A stretch of DNA of 64,000 bases from Deltaproteobacteria bacterium (GTDB lineage Bacteria; Desulfobacterota; Desulfuromonadia; Geobacterales; JAJYBI01). Numbering within the stretch: the first letter of the stretch is position 1; the number at the start of each line of letters is the position of its first letter. The notes under the pieces were generated by a model, which saw only the letters and a program-made list of their open reading frames with translations, was not told the DNA's origin and did not search any database. The DNA is taken from the NCBI GenBank assembly GCA_021779095.1, contig JAJYBI010000012.1, forward strand, positions 28,606 to 92,605. Reading direction: 5' to 3'. A program made the translations under genes and the position numbers. Positions 1 to 9,025 of this stretch are shown here, one piece after another.

Positions 1-230
1 GCCTTCGGCTCCTCGGGGAGTCCCGCCCCCCAGTGGAAGGCCGCGAACAGTCTGGCAACGAAATCTCCCTGGGTGACGTCACCCTTCGCATCCGGCTTCG
101 TTGCCGGTTTTTCTGCCGGATTCTTTGCGGCAGCGGCGGCGGGTTTCGCCACCGGCTTCTTCTGGGCGGAGAAGGCGCAGGGGACGGCGCAGATGCATGT
201 GATGCAGACGACCAACAGCACTCTTTTCAT
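1..230 (-). CDS. Exported protein of unknown function, N-terminal part (runs off left edge)
   Basis: The first 22 or so residues are a typical Sec signal peptide (MKRVLLV, hydrophobic Cys/Ala-rich core, AFSA cleavage region). A low-complexity Lys/Pro/Ala linker follows, then the start of a folded part (DVTQGDFVARLFAAFHWG) that is cut by the window edge. The ATG at 230 has a perfect AAGGAGGT ribosome binding site six bases upstream, so the gene is very likely real. A sigma70-like promoter lies at 281-309. I do not recognise the family; the DFVARLF segment resembles short repeat or S-layer-type motifs, but too little is visible to say. It is separated from glyA by the glyA terminator. Confidence 0.7.
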   Translation of the reverse strand, partial: MKRVLLVVCITCICAVPCAFSAQKKPVAKPAAAAAKNPAEKPATKPDAKGDVTQGDFVARLFAAFHWGAGLPEEPK

Positions 231-280
231 GAACTGACCTCCTTGACACGACCAGCCGGACCGGAACATCGTCTCGTTCC

Positions 281-309
281 TGTATAGCACAGCGGCGGCA
301 CAATTGAAA
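281..309 (-). promoter_or_regulatory. Putative sigma70 promoter for the left-edge exported protein
   Basis: On the minus strand a -10 of TATACA (281-286) is 17 bases from a weak -35 TTTCAA (304-309). It lies about 50 bases upstream of the ATG at 230. The -10 is good and the -35 poor. Confidence 0.35.
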
Positions 310-337
310 GTCCAGCCACTGTGCCGACACAGCGGAC

Positions 338-366
338 ACAAAAAAAGGGGGGATCACTCCCCCCTT
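338..366 (-). terminator. Intrinsic terminator after glyA
   Basis: An AAGGGGGG/CCCCCCTT stem with a six-base loop (345-366) is followed on the minus strand by seven T residues. It sits 33 bases beyond the glyA stop and closes the glyA transcript. Confidence 0.9.
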
Positions 367-398
367 CACTCAGCTGATCAGCGGTATAAGAGTTTCGG

Positions 399-1646
399 CT
401 ATTTCAGCCGAGACGCGTACAGCGGGAACCGGCGCATGAGCGCATTGACCCGCTCCTTGACGCTGGCGAGCACCGTCTCGTTCTCGACGTTCCCCAGCAC
501 CTCGGCGATGAGAGCCGCCACCTCTCCCATCTCTGCCTCTTTCAGGCCGTGTGAGGTGGCCGCCGGCGTGCCGATCCGGAAGCCGGAGGTGACGAACGGC
601 GAACGGGTCTCGAACGGTACGGTGTTCTTGTTGACGGTGATCCCCGCGCGGTCCAGCGCCTCCTCGGCAATCTTGCCGGTCAGCTCGGTGCCGGTCAGGT
701 CCACCAGCATGAGGTGGTTGTCGGTGCCGCCGGAGACCAGCCTGAACCCGCGGCCCATGAGCCCCTCGGCCAGCGCCTTGGCATTCTTGACGATCTGCTC
801 CTGGTAGGTCTTGAATTCCGGCGCGAGCGCCTCCTTGAACGCCACCGCCTTGGCGGCGATGACATGCATGAGCGGCCCCCCCTGGATACCGGGGAAGATG
901 TTGGAGTTGAGCTTCTTGGCGAACTCCTCGCGGCACATGATCATGCCGCCGCGGGGCCCGCGCAGGGTCTTGTGGGTCGTGGTGGTGACGAACTCGGCAT
1001 GGGGGACAGGACTTGGGTGCAGGCCGGCCGCCACGAGCCCGGCAATGTGGGCCATGTCCACCATCACCACGGCGCCCACCTTGTCGGCAATGGCGCGGAA
1101 TGCGGCGAAGTCGATGATGCGCGGGTAGGCGCTGGCGCCCACGACGATCATCTTCGGCTTGTGCTCCAGGGCGAGCCGTTCCACCTCGGCGTAGTCGATG
1201 GTCTGGGTCTCGGGGGAGACACCGTAGGGAACCACGTTGAAGAAGCGGCCGGAGAAGTTCACCGGGCTGCCGTGGGTAAGGTGGCCGCCGTGGGAGAGGT
1301 TCATCCCCAGAATGGTGTCGCCCGGATTCAGGGCGGAGAAGTAGACCGCCATGTTGGCCTGGGAGCCGGAGTGGGGCTGCACGTTCACGTGGTCGGCGCC
1401 GAACAGCTCCTTCGCCCGCTCGATGGCCAGGTTCTCCACCACGTCCACCTGGTGGCAACCGCCGTAGTACCGCTTGCCCGGATACCCCTCGGCGTACTTG
1501 TTGGTCAGCACGGACCCCTGCGCCTCCAGGACCGCCTCCGACACGAAGTTCTCCGAAGCGATCAGTTCCAGGTTGTACTCCTGCCGCTCCGTCTCCAGCC
1601 GGATCGCCTCTGCCACCGCCGGGTCGAATGTCTCAAGAATTCCCAT
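399..1646 (-). CDS. glyA: Serine hydroxymethyltransferase
   Basis: PLP enzyme that interconverts serine and glycine while charging tetrahydrofolate with a one-carbon unit, in the cytosol. The 415-residue product has the family's length and its hallmark PLP-lysine segment [14 protein letters not shown] near residue 227, plus the early [10 protein letters not shown] and YPGKRYYGG substrate/cofactor motifs. A longer in-frame extension to 1697 exists, but the ATG at 1646 has an AAAGGAGAC ribosome binding site and begins the conserved protein. The extension would overlap a terminator hairpin at 1662-1690. It lies downstream of rpiB on the same strand, separated by that hairpin, so expression may depend on read-through or on a promoter I could not place. 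Confidence 0.97.
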   Translation of the reverse strand: MGILETFDPAVAEAIRLETERQEYNLELIASENFVSEAVLEAQGSVLTNKYAEGYPGKRYYGGCHQVDVVENLAIERAKELFGADHVNVQPHSGSQANMAVYFSALNPGDTILGMNLSHGGHLTHGSPVNFSGRFFNVVPYGVSPETQTIDYAEVERLALEHKPKMIVVGASAYPRIIDFAAFRAIADKVGAVVMVDMAHIAGLVAAGLHPSPVPHAEFVTTTTHKTLRGPRGGMIMCREEFAKKLNSNIFPGIQGGPLMHVIAAKAVAFKEALAPEFKTYQEQIVKNAKALAEGLMGRGFRLVSGGTDNHLMLVDLTGTELTGKIAEEALDRAGITVNKNTVPFETRSPFVTSGFRIGTPAATSHGLKEAEMGEVAALIAEVLGNVENETVLASVKERVNALMRRFPLYASRLK

Positions 1647-1661
1647 CTGTCTGTCTCCTTT

Positions 1662-1690
1662 GAAAATAAAACGGGACCCGTCGGTCCCGT
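1662..1690 (-). terminator. Terminator or attenuator immediately before glyA
   Basis: On the minus strand an 8-bp ACGGGACC/GGTCCCGT stem with a four-base loop (1671-1690) is followed by TTTTATTTT. It lies between the rpiB stop and the glyA ribosome binding site and ends only about 15 bases before the glyA start. It could simply end rpiB transcripts or act as an attenuator for glyA. Confidence 0.7.
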
Positions 1691-1733
1691 TCGCCATTGT
1701 CGATACCTTATTTACCGGTACAGGTCGCCGCGC

Positions 1734-2195
1734 TTAAGCCCCCGCCCCGCCGCACGCCTGTTTTTCCAGCACGGCGATCTTGTCGAGGCGTGCCTGGTGC
1801 CTTCCCCCTTCGAAGGCGGCGTCGAGCCACGCGGCAACCAGTTCAACCGCAGTTTCCGGGGTCACGACCCGTCCCCCCAAGACGAGGATATTGGCATTGT
1901 TGTGCTCCCGCGACATGCGCGCCATGAACTCGTCGGTCACCAGCGCCGCACGTATCCCGGGGAACTTGTTGGCGACGATGGACATGCCGATCCCGGTGCC
2001 GCAGGCGAGCACCCCCTGGTCGGCCTCGCCGCGGGAAACCATCTCCGCCACCTTCTCGCCGAAATCGGGGTAGTCCACCGATGCCGTGCCGTTTGTCCCC
2101 GCGTCGATCACCTCGTGGCCGCGTCCCGCAAGAAGCGCGATGACGGCGTCCTTCACCTGCAGCCCACCATGGTCGCTGCCGACTGCGATCTTCAT
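1734..2195 (-). CDS. rpiB: Ribose 5-phosphate isomerase B (RpiB/LacAB family)
   Basis: Interconverts ribose 5-phosphate and ribulose 5-phosphate in the pentose phosphate pathway. The 153-residue protein begins MKIAVGSDHGG, the RpiB N-terminal phosphate-binding signature, and contains VLACGTGIGMSIVANKFPGIRA with the active-site Cys and the GTGIGMS loop. A GTG lies one codon upstream (2198), but the ATG at 2195 is better spaced from the GGAG at 2204-2207 (six bases). It starts 12 bases after the fabF stop, so it is co-transcribed with the fab cluster. RpiB and GlyA feed ribose and one-carbon units to nucleotide synthesis. Confidence 0.95.
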   Translation of the reverse strand: MKIAVGSDHGGLQVKDAVIALLAGRGHEVIDAGTNGTASVDYPDFGEKVAEMVSRGEADQGVLACGTGIGMSIVANKFPGIRAALVTDEFMARMSREHNNANILVLGGRVVTPETAVELVAAWLDAAFEGGRHQARLDKIAVLEKQACGGAGA

Positions 2196-2207
2196 CACCG
2201 GCTCCTT

Positions 2208-3440
2208 CTAGATCTTTCTGAACAGCAGGGAGGCGTTGGTCCCGCCGAAGCCGAAGTTGTTGCTGAGGGCGCAGGTGATCTGCGCGTCACGGGCCGCGTT
2301 CGGCACGTAGTCCAGATCGCACTCGGGATCGGGTTCGGTATAGTTGATCGTCGGCGGCACGATCCCCTTCTCCATTGCCATGAGAGTGAAGACCGCCTCC
2401 AGCCCCCCGGCTGCCCCGAGGGCATGGCCGGTCATGGACTTCGTGGAGGAGACCATCAGCTTCCGCGCATGGTCGCCGAAGCAGCTCTTGACGGCCATCG
2501 TCTCGTACAGGTCGTTCATCGGCGTGGAGGTGCCGTGGGCGTTGATGTAGGTCACCTCTTCCGGGTTGACGCCGGCGTTCTTCATCGCCATCTTCATGCA
2601 GCGTGCCGCCCCCTCGCCGCCCGGAGCCGGAGCGGTGAGATGATAGGCGTCGCCGGTGAGGCCGTAGCCGGCGATCTCGGCGTAGATCTTCGCGCCACGT
2701 TTCTTCGCCGCTTCGTACTCCTCAAGGACAAGGATACCGGCACCTTCGCCCATGACGAAGCCGTTACGCCCCTTGTCGAAGGGGCGCGATGCGGCGGTCG
2801 GATCATCGTTGCGGTCCGACAGCGCCTTCATGACGGCGAAACCGCCGATCCCCAGCGGGGTAATGGTCGATTCGGTACCGCCGGCAATCATGGCATCCGC
2901 GTCGCCGCGGCGGATGATCTGGTAGGCGTCACCGATGGAGTGGGATGCGGTGGCACAGGCGGAGACAGACGAGATGTTCGGTCCCTTCGCCCCGAACCGG
3001 ATGGAGATATGGCCGGGAGCGAGGTTGATGATGAGCATCGGGATGAAGAACGGGGATATCTTCTTGTACCCCCCTTCCATCATGGCCGAGTGATACCGCT
3101 CGATGGTGGGAAGGCCGCCAAGACCGGCACCGACGAGGACGCCGACCCGCTCCGCGTTCTCTTCCGTAATCTGAAGCCCCGAGTCATCCATGGCGAACTG
3201 GGCCGCAGCAAGGGAGTACTGGATGAAGAGATCCATCTTCTTGATCTCTTTCTTGTCGATGAACGCCTCGGCGACAAAATCCTTGACCTCGCCGGCGATC
3301 CGCACCGGCAGATCGGATGCGTCGAAGCGGGTGATCGTACCGATCCCGGATGTTCCGGCAATGAGGTTGTCCCAGTTCTTCTGGTTACCGCAGCCAAGCG
3401 GGGATACCACACCAACGCCTGTCACTACCACTCGTCTCAT
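2208..3440 (-). CDS. fabF: Beta-ketoacyl-ACP synthase II
   Basis: Condensing enzyme that elongates acyl-ACP with malonyl-ACP in type II fatty-acid synthesis. The 410-residue thiolase-fold protein shows the Cys-His-His triad: [14 protein letters not shown] (Cys near 163), [11 protein letters not shown] (first His) and [13 protein letters not shown] (second His). The N-terminus [16 protein letters not shown] is typical. ATG at 3440 with a GAGGAG ribosome binding site. It follows acpP after a 95-base gap that holds two hairpins, one a good terminator, which probably lowers fabF relative to acpP. Confidence 0.97.
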   Translation of the reverse strand: MRRVVVTGVGVVSPLGCGNQKNWDNLIAGTSGIGTITRFDASDLPVRIAGEVKDFVAEAFIDKKEIKKMDLFIQYSLAAAQFAMDDSGLQITEENAERVGVLVGAGLGGLPTIERYHSAMMEGGYKKISPFFIPMLIINLAPGHISIRFGAKGPNISSVSACATASHSIGDAYQIIRRGDADAMIAGGTESTITPLGIGGFAVMKALSDRNDDPTAASRPFDKGRNGFVMGEGAGILVLEEYEAAKKRGAKIYAEIAGYGLTGDAYHLTAPAPGGEGAARCMKMAMKNAGVNPEEVTYINAHGTSTPMNDLYETMAVKSCFGDHARKLMVSSTKSMTGHALGAAGGLEAVFTLMAMEKGIVPPTINYTEPDPECDLDYVPNAARDAQITCALSNNFGFGGTNASLLFRKI

Positions 3441-3475
3441 AGATCTCTGCTCCTCGGGGATGTTGCGGACTCTCG

Positions 3476-3494
3476 CTGCGCACGTCGTGCGCAG
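3476..3494 (-). other. Inverted repeat in the acpP-fabF gap
   Basis: A perfect 8-bp palindrome CTGCGCAC/GTGCGCAG with a three-base loop lies between the acpP terminator and the fabF start. No T-run follows, so it is an mRNA stem, perhaps an end-stabilising or processing hairpin, rather than a terminator. Confidence 0.5.
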
Positions 3495-3499
3495 GGCTG

Positions 3500-3528
3500 A
3501 TACAAGAAAGGGGAAGCTGGCTTCCCCT
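3500..3528 (-). terminator. Intra-operon terminator after acpP
   Basis: The stem AGGGGAAGC/GCTTCCCCT (9 bp, two-base loop, 3509-3528) is followed on the minus strand by TTCTTGT. It starts only 8 bases past the acpP stop. Partial termination here would give the high ACP-to-synthase ratio that fatty-acid synthesis needs. Confidence 0.7.
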
Positions 3529-3535
3529 CAGCATC

Positions 3536-3769
3536 CTAGGTGTGCTCGTTGATATAGTCGATGGCGTCCTGTACGGTCTGGATCTTTTCGGCGTCTTCGT
3601 CGGAGATCTCGATTTCGAACTCTTCTTCCAGCGCCATGACCAGTTCCACCGTGTCGAGGGAATCGGCACCCAGGTCGTCCATGAACGACGCTTCGTTGGT
3701 CACCTGTGCCTCATCGACGCCGAGCTGCTCGGCAACGATCTCTTTTACTTTTTTTTCGGTTGCGGACAT
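3536..3769 (-). CDS. acpP: Acyl carrier protein
   Basis: Small acidic carrier of growing acyl chains. The 77-residue sequence has the phosphopantetheine attachment motif GADSLDTVE with Ser37, and the strongly acidic helix [22 protein letters not shown] at 3769 is preceded by CATGGAGGTAATACG, a strong ribosome binding site, as expected for one of the most abundant cytosolic proteins. Neighbours fabG upstream and fabF downstream are the classic arrangement. A terminator directly follows. Confidence 0.98.
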   Translation of the reverse strand: MSATEKKVKEIVAEQLGVDEAQVTNEASFMDDLGADSLDTVELVMALEEEFEIEISDEDAEKIQTVQDAIDYINEHT

Positions 3770-3937
3770 CGTATTACCTCCATGAATTTAGTGCACTGTA
3801 TCAGGGTTGCTGAGACATATGATTGTTGGTACATAACATGAAAAATCGATTTGCAAAAGAACTTTTTTGCTGCCCGAAAGCGGTGTATAAACACGCGGTA
3901 ACCGCCACCGGAGCGCGGATCGGAGATATCCGTTGCG

Positions 3938-4678
3938 CTACATGTGCATGCCGCCGTTCACCGCCAGTACCTGCCCCGTGATGTAGTCCGCCCTGCCGGA
4001 GACGAGGAAACAGACTGCGTCGGCGATGTTCTCGGCGGAACCGAGCCGCTCCAGGGGAATCTGCTGCAGGAGCGCCTCGCGGGCCTTCTCGGGAAGCACA
4101 CTGGTCATGTCCGTTTCGATGAAGCCGGGGGTCACTGCGTTGACCGTGACGTTGCGCTTGGCCAGTTCGCGGGCCACGGACTTGGTAAAGCCGAGCATCC
4201 CCGCCTTGCTGGCGGCGTAGTTCGCCTGTCCAGCGTTGCCCGACTCCCCCACCACGGAGCTGATGTTGACGATCCGGCCGAACCGCGCCTTGGTCATCAG
4301 CTTGGCCGCTTCGCGTGTGCAGAGGAACATCCCCTTCAGGTTCACGTCGAGCACGTTGTCCCAGTCGTCCTCTTTCATCCGGACCAGCAGGCCGTCTTTC
4401 GTGATGCCGGCGTTGTTCACCAGGATATCCACCTTGCCGAACGTCTCGGTCACGGCGCCGAAGAGCGCCTCCACCTCCGCGGCCGCAGAGACGTCCGCCT
4501 TCACCGCCAACGCCTTCCGCCCCAGCTTCTCCACCTCGGCAGCGGTGGCATCCGCCGCTCCCTGGGACGTTGCCGTGACGACGACGTCCGCGCCAGCCGC
4601 GGCAAGCCGGAGAGCGATCGCCCTGCCTATCCCCCGCGACGCACCGGTCACCAGCGCCACCTTTCCGGTCAGATCCAT
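3938..4678 (-). CDS. fabG: 3-oxoacyl-ACP reductase
   Basis: NADPH-dependent reduction of beta-ketoacyl-ACP, the second step of each elongation cycle. A 246-residue short-chain dehydrogenase with the cofactor loop TGASRGIG (residues 11-18), NNAGI, and the Ser-Tyr-Lys triad in NISSVVGESG and NYAASKAG. The ATG at 4678 follows directly on the fabD TAA with no gap; its ribosome binding site GGAGGAG is inside the end of fabD, implying translational coupling. A 168-base gap to acpP contains a GCAAAA/TTTTGC hairpin but no convincing promoter. Confidence 0.97.
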   Translation of the reverse strand: MDLTGKVALVTGASRGIGRAIALRLAAAGADVVVTATSQGAADATAAEVEKLGRKALAVKADVSAAAEVEALFGAVTETFGKVDILVNNAGITKDGLLVRMKEDDWDNVLDVNLKGMFLCTREAAKLMTKARFGRIVNISSVVGESGNAGQANYAASKAGMLGFTKSVARELAKRNVTVNAVTPGFIETDMTSVLPEKAREALLQQIPLERLGSAENIADAVCFLVSGRADYITGQVLAVNGGMHM

Positions 4679-5611
4679 TTATGCTCCTCCTTCGAGAGAC
4701 TTGACGCCCGCCGTGTCTTCCACGTTGCAGGACGGAATGTCCTTGAAAATCCGTTTCACAAGACCGGAAAGCACCTTGCCCGGACCGATCTCCACGAACG
4801 AGGTCACCCCGTTGTCCACCATCCAGCGCACCGAGGCGTCCCACCGCACCGGCGCGCTCACCTGGCGGATCAGAAGCTCCTTCACCCGGCCGGCATCACT
4901 GTTGGGCAGGGCCTCAACGTTGGTCACCACCGGCAGTTGCAGGGGAGAGGTCATCACCCCGTCCAGCACCTGGGCGAGCCGTTCGCCGGCGGGGGTCATG
5001 AGGCTGCAATGGAAGGGAGCGCTCACCGGCAAGAGCATCGCCTTTCGGAAGCCGCGTCCCTTGGCGATCTCGATGGCGCGGTTGACCGCTCCGGCGTGGC
5101 CCGCAATGACGATCTGGCCGGGGGAGTTGAAGTTCGCCGGGGAAACGACCTCACCTTGTGAAGCCTCGGCACAGATCTCCGCCAGGGCCTCCGGTTCCAC
5201 CCCGAGGATGGCCGCCATGGCGCCGATCCCTACCGGAACCGCCTCCTGCATGAAGGTCCCGCGGGCCCGTACCGTGCGCAGTGCATCGGCGAACGACAGG
5301 GCGCCGGCGGCGACGAGCGCCGAATACTCGCCAAGGGAATGGCCGGCCACGTATGAAGCGACCCGTCCCGTCTCGGCCCGGGCGACACGCAGGGCGGCGA
5401 CACTGGTGGCGAGGATGGCCGGCTGGGTATTGGCCGTGAGCTTCAGGTCCTCTTCGGGCCCCTCGAAGCAGAGCCGGGAGAGGTGAAAACCGAGGGCATC
5501 GTCCGCCTCGGCGAACGCATCGCGGGCGACGGTGAACGTCCCGGCCAGATCCTTACCCATGCCGGCATACTGCGACCCCTGACCGGGGAAGATAAATGCG
5601 GTGTGTGACAT
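4679..5611 (-). CDS. fabD: Malonyl-CoA:ACP transacylase
   Basis: Loads malonate from CoA onto ACP to supply the elongation substrate. The 310-residue protein has the FPGQGSQYAGMG N-terminal oxyanion motif and the nucleophile elbow GHSLGEYSAL (Ser near 92), plus PFHCSLM with the catalytic His. ATG at 5611 with AAAGGT upstream. It lies between fabH and fabG, separated from fabH by 76 bases. Confidence 0.97.
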   Translation of the reverse strand: MSHTAFIFPGQGSQYAGMGKDLAGTFTVARDAFAEADDALGFHLSRLCFEGPEEDLKLTANTQPAILATSVAALRVARAETGRVASYVAGHSLGEYSALVAAGALSFADALRTVRARGTFMQEAVPVGIGAMAAILGVEPEALAEICAEASQGEVVSPANFNSPGQIVIAGHAGAVNRAIEIAKGRGFRKAMLLPVSAPFHCSLMTPAGERLAQVLDGVMTSPLQLPVVTNVEALPNSDAGRVKELLIRQVSAPVRWDASVRWMVDNGVTSFVEIGPGKVLSGLVKRIFKDIPSCNVEDTAGVKSLEGGA

Positions 5612-5687
5612 GACTGAACCTTTCGGAGTGGAATGGAAACCTACGGCCTTGTGGAAGCGTAAGCAAACCGGTGGGATGAATCCCGAT

Positions 5688-6668
5688 CTACCAGCGGATC
5701 AGCGCCGACCCCCAGGTAAGCCCGCCGCCGAAGGCATCGAACAGGACGATGTCGTTATCCCTGATCCGGCCGGCACGGTGTGCTTCATCGAGTGCGATGG
5801 GGATGGATGCGGCGGAGGTGTTGCCGTAGCGCTCCAGGTTGACGAACAGCTGGTGGTCGGCCAGACCGAGCCGCTTGCCGATGGCGTCGATGATGCGGCG
5901 GTTGGCCTGGTGGGGGATGAACAGTCCGATATCGGTGGTGGAGCAGCCGTTCGCCTGGAGCGCCTCCAGTGCGGCCTCCTCCATGGCGCGGACGGCGAGC
6001 TTGAATACCTCGTTCCCCTGCATCGTGAGGTAGACGAGCTGTTCGTCCAGCGTCTTCTGGACGGCGGGATTCCTGCTGCCGCAGCCAGCCTGGTACAGGA
6101 GTTCCCAGTAGCTGCCGTCACTGTGCAGGTGGGTGGACTGGACCCCCCTGCCGTCGTCGCATACCTCCAGCAGCACCGCACCGGCACCGTCGCCGAACAG
6201 AAGACAGGTGTTCCGGTCCGTCCAATCCACGGTCCGGGACATCACCTCCGCACCGATGACGAGCGCACGGCGCATGGCCCCGGAGCCGATGAACTTCTCC
6301 GCCACGGACAGGGCATAGACAAACCCGGAACAGGCCGCCGACAGGTCGAACGCCGTGGCGCGGGTCGCCTTCAGTTCGCTCTGGACGAGACAGGCGGTGG
6401 ACGGGAACGGGAAATCGGGAGACAGTGTCCCGACGATGATGAGATCCACATCCACGGCCGGAACGCCAGCCATCTCCAGGGCGCGGCGTGCGGCGAGAGC
6501 GGCGAAGGTGGAGGTGTACTCCCCCTCCGCGGCGATGCGGCGCTCCTTGATGCCGGTACGGGTCGTGATCCATTCGTCGCTCGTGTCCACCATCTTTTCC
6601 AGATCGAAGTTCGTCAGCACCCTGTCGGGGACTGCGGAACCGGTACCGATAATGCGAGCGCGGATCAT
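5688..6668 (-). CDS. fabH: Beta-ketoacyl-ACP synthase III
   Basis: Starts fatty-acid synthesis by condensing acetyl-CoA (or branched acyl-CoA) with malonyl-ACP. The 326 residues hold the Cys-His-Asn triad of KAS III: DLSAACSGFVYAL (Cys near 113), IPHQANRRI (His) and GNTSAASIP (Asn). The N-terminal IIGTGSAVPDRVLTN and the TGIKERR CoA-binding segment are typical. ATG at 6668, three bases after plsX, with GGAAGGTAG as ribosome binding site. Confidence 0.97.
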   Translation of the reverse strand: MIRARIIGTGSAVPDRVLTNFDLEKMVDTSDEWITTRTGIKERRIAAEGEYTSTFAALAARRALEMAGVPAVDVDLIIVGTLSPDFPFPSTACLVQSELKATRATAFDLSAACSGFVYALSVAEKFIGSGAMRRALVIGAEVMSRTVDWTDRNTCLLFGDGAGAVLLEVCDDGRGVQSTHLHSDGSYWELLYQAGCGSRNPAVQKTLDEQLVYLTMQGNEVFKLAVRAMEEAALEALQANGCSTTDIGLFIPHQANRRIIDAIGKRLGLADHQLFVNLERYGNTSAASIPIALDEAHRAGRIRDNDIVLFDAFGGGLTWGSALIRW

Positions 6669-6671
6669 GAG

Positions 6672-7721
6672 CTACCTTCCCTCTCCGGCCGATGCCGCCG
6701 TTGGCTCTTCGGCCTGCTGTGAGTAGACGGATACGTTTTCCAGAAGCTTTTCCGCCATCCGTTTGGTAACGCCCTTGCTGGCGTAGTCGTGGGCAAAACG
6801 GATGGCGTTCTTGATCGCCTTGGCGTTGGAACCGCCGTGGCAGATCATCCCGACACCGTCAATCCCCAATAGCGGCGCACCGCCGTATTCCGCGTAGTCG
6901 ACTTTTCGCTTGAAGTTGCTGAACGCCTGGCGTGACAGGAGGTAACCGACCTTGGAAAGGAAACTCTTCTTGATCTCGTCCTTGAGCATCTTGCCGACCG
7001 CCTCGGCAAGCCCTTCGGAGAGCTTGAGGACAACATTGCCGACGAACCCGTCGCAGACGACCACGTCGACCATGCCGTTGAAGATGTCGCGTCCCTCCAC
7101 GTAACCGGCATACGCGGAAGACCTCTGCTTGAGGAGGAGATGGGTCTCCCGGGTCAGCTCGTTCCCCTTGCTCTCCTCTTCACCGTTGGAAAGGAGGCCG
7201 ACCCGGGGATTTTCCACCCCCATGACGTGGCGCGCATACACTTCGCCCATGATGGCGAACTGCATGAGGTGGACCGGCTTGCAGTCCACGTTCCCCCCCA
7301 CGTCCAGCACCAGCGTCTTTCCTTCAAGTGTGGGAAATATCTGGGCGATGGCAGGCCGCTCGATCCCCTTGAGCCGTTTCAGCACGAACATGCCGGCGGC
7401 CATGGTCGCACCGGAATTCCCGGCACTCACCACGGCGTCGGCCTCACCGTTCTTCACCAGCTCGAAGGCTACCCGTATCGAGGAGTCCTTCTTCTTGCGC
7501 ACCGCATCCGACGCGGAGTCGTGCATCCCCACCACTTCGCTCGCATGACGGACGGAGATCTTGAGCCCGGACGTGGCATACCGCTCCAGCTCCCGGCCAA
7601 GACGCTCGGCATCCCCGACGAGGATAATGGGAATGCCCCATTGCCGGGCAGCAGCCACCGCACCTTCGACTTCTACCACGGGGGCATGGTCGCCACCCAT
7701 TGCATCGACAGCAACTATCAT
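6672..7721 (-). CDS. plsX: Phosphate acyltransferase PlsX
   Basis: Converts acyl-ACP to acyl-phosphate, the donor for PlsY in phosphatidic-acid synthesis, at the membrane surface. The 349-residue product starts [13 protein letters not shown], the family signature, and contains [36 protein letters not shown] and [13 protein letters not shown] at 7721 with AGGGGAC upstream. The order rpmF-plsX-fabH-fabD-fabG-acpP-fabF is the conserved bacterial cluster, and couples phospholipid synthesis to fatty-acid initiation. Confidence 0.97.
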   Translation of the reverse strand: MIVAVDAMGGDHAPVVEVEGAVAAARQWGIPIILVGDAERLGRELERYATSGLKISVRHASEVVGMHDSASDAVRKKKDSSIRVAFELVKNGEADAVVSAGNSGATMAAGMFVLKRLKGIERPAIAQIFPTLEGKTLVLDVGGNVDCKPVHLMQFAIMGEVYARHVMGVENPRVGLLSNGEEESKGNELTRETHLLLKQRSSAYAGYVEGRDIFNGMVDVVVCDGFVGNVVLKLSEGLAEAVGKMLKDEIKKSFLSKVGYLLSRQAFSNFKRKVDYAEYGGAPLLGIDGVGMICHGGSNAKAIKNAIRFAHDYASKGVTKRMAEKLLENVSVYSQQAEEPTAASAGEGR

Positions 7722-7763
7722 ACGTCCCCTGTACAGTGGATTCCGGATCGCGTTACCGCTGGA

Positions 7764-7946
7764 CTACAGCTCTTCGGCCGAAAGCACTTCCTTTCCCTTG
7801 TAGGTGCCGCACGAGGTGCAGACACGGTGGGGAAGCTTGGGAGCCTTGCACTGGGGGCAGACGGAAACCGTGGGGGGGGTCAGGAAGTCGTGGGCCCGAC
7901 GCATATTCTTGCGTGATTTGGATGTCTTTTTCTTAGGTACTGCCAT
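7764..7946 (-). CDS. rpmF: 50S ribosomal protein L32
   Basis: Small basic large-subunit protein of 60 residues. It begins [21 protein letters not shown] and carries a zinc-ribbon CPQCK...CTSCG (the four-Cys, zinc-binding form). The conserved pairing with yceD upstream and plsX downstream supports the call. The ribosome binding site is AAAGGAGAACG. Confidence 0.97.
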   Translation of the reverse strand: MAVPKKKTSKSRKNMRRAHDFLTPPTVSVCPQCKAPKLPHRVCTSCGTYKGKEVLSAEEL

Positions 7947-7959
7947 GTCTCGTTCTCCT

Positions 7960-8499
7960 TTATTTAACTGCCTTGAAATCCTGCAATGCGCTGAAACTCA
8001 AACCCGCCACCGCCCGCTCGCAGCCGCAGTCGCCCTGATTCAGATCGGCGCCGCACCGGCTGCACAGCCCCTGGCACTCCTCGCGACAGAGCGGCTTGAA
8101 CGGAATCTCCATAACGACCTGCTCCTGCATCTCATCGAGCAGGTCTATCTCGTCACCCGAAAACGTCGCCGTCACCAGGTCCTGCTCCGCGAGCTCCACC
8201 TCGTCCTCGTCAGCCCCCCTGGAGGACTCCCGGGAGAAGTAGATGGTGAATGCCGACCGCAGGTCGGCCGCAAACTCCACAAGACAGCGCGAGCAGGCCA
8301 TCCGCACGGCAACACCGACAGAGCCGGAAACGCGAAACAGATCGTACTCGCGCGTTGCGGTCACCTGGAGACCGACCGGCGACAGAAAAGCGCACTCCCC
8401 CTCCTCCTGCATGCGGGACAGCACCGGATAACCGGCGACCTCCTCTTCCGCCGACAGGACGAGAGGTTTTTCCTTTATATCGTCAATCCGTATCTTCAC
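7960..8499 (-). CDS. YceD/DUF177 family protein
   Basis: A 179-residue protein of the YceD family, which is widely co-transcribed with rpmF and linked in other bacteria to 23S rRNA accumulation. Two Cys pairs (CSRC near 98 and [13 protein letters not shown] near 150) form the conserved zinc-ribbon-like part of DUF177. GTG start at 8499. It is the first gene of the lipid operon and lies only about 25 bases from the predicted transcription start, so the leader is very short. Confidence 0.85.
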   Translation of the reverse strand: MKIRIDDIKEKPLVLSAEEEVAGYPVLSRMQEEGECAFLSPVGLQVTATREYDLFRVSGSVGVAVRMACSRCLVEFAADLRSAFTIYFSRESSRGADEDEVELAEQDLVTATFSGDEIDLLDEMQEQVVMEIPFKPLCREECQGLCSRCGADLNQGDCGCERAVAGLSFSALQDFKAVK

Positions 8500-8530
8500 A
8501 GGTCACCAAGTACATCTTTGAAAGTGGCTC

Positions 8531-8558
8531 AGTATAAAGAATATGGACAGATTGTCAA
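8531..8558 (-). promoter_or_regulatory. Strong sigma70 promoter of the yceD-rpmF-plsX-fab operon
   Basis: On the minus strand a consensus TTGACA -35 (8553-8558), a 16-base spacer and a TATACT -10 (8531-8536). It points into yceD. Confidence 0.85.
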
Positions 8559-8671
8559 GGCAAATCACACGGTCAGTAGTCGCAATCCCGGCGCCCCTCC
8601 CGACTGCCCGCTACCGCCGCATACGGCGACGATCAGCCCCGAATCGGGAGCAACGGCGGGAAGGAACGCTC

Positions 8672-9022
8672 TCAGATGGTGACCGTTTCACCGGGTCTGA
8701 TGGGAGGCAGCGAAGGAGTCGAAAGCGAGAGATAACAGAGGGTAAAAAACAGAATGATAACGACTGCCAGAGCGACAAGCGCCGGTAAAAGGGGTTCGTT
8801 CCCGGTTTCCCGCCTGCGCACTGCCCCGGCAACCGCCGTCATGATGCCGGCCCCGCTGACGAGACCACCGACAAACAGACCGAAAAAGACCAACTCTGCC
8901 ACGCTGATGGTGGAAAAGAAGAGCGACCGCACGAGCCGGTCAGCGTAGAAAGTGGCAAGGATGATCGTCGCGATACCGACCGTAACAAGATTGAGGCCGC
9001 GCCGAACTGTACGCCGGTGCAT
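8672..9022 (-). CDS. Small three-helix membrane protein of unknown function
   Basis: 116 residues, basic N-terminus and three predicted membrane helices (roughly residues 10-30, 38-63 and 78-101). The short C-terminal tail LPPIRPGETVTI is soluble. ATG at 9022 lies three bases after the stop of the upstream TsaC-like gene, suggesting co-expression. I recognise no family motif. A 172-base spacer with the operon promoter separates it from yceD. Confidence 0.7.
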   Translation of the reverse strand: MHRRTVRRGLNLVTVGIATIILATFYADRLVRSLFFSTISVAELVFFGLFVGGLVSGAGIMTAVAGAVRRRETGNEPLLPALVALAVVIILFFTLCYLSLSTPSLPPIRPGETVTI

Positions 9023-9025
9023 GGG

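Noticed and set aside
714..3500. A very long open frame on the plus strand opposite glyA, rpiB and fabF
   Set aside because: It is antisense to three well-defined genes; GC-rich third positions keep the opposite frame open. The residue pattern is His/Arg/Gly-rich with no domain, and there is no ribosome binding site.
3830..3856. Possible promoter directly before acpP
   Set aside because: TTGCAA and TATGTA are present but only 15 bases apart, which is too short for a sigma70 promoter.
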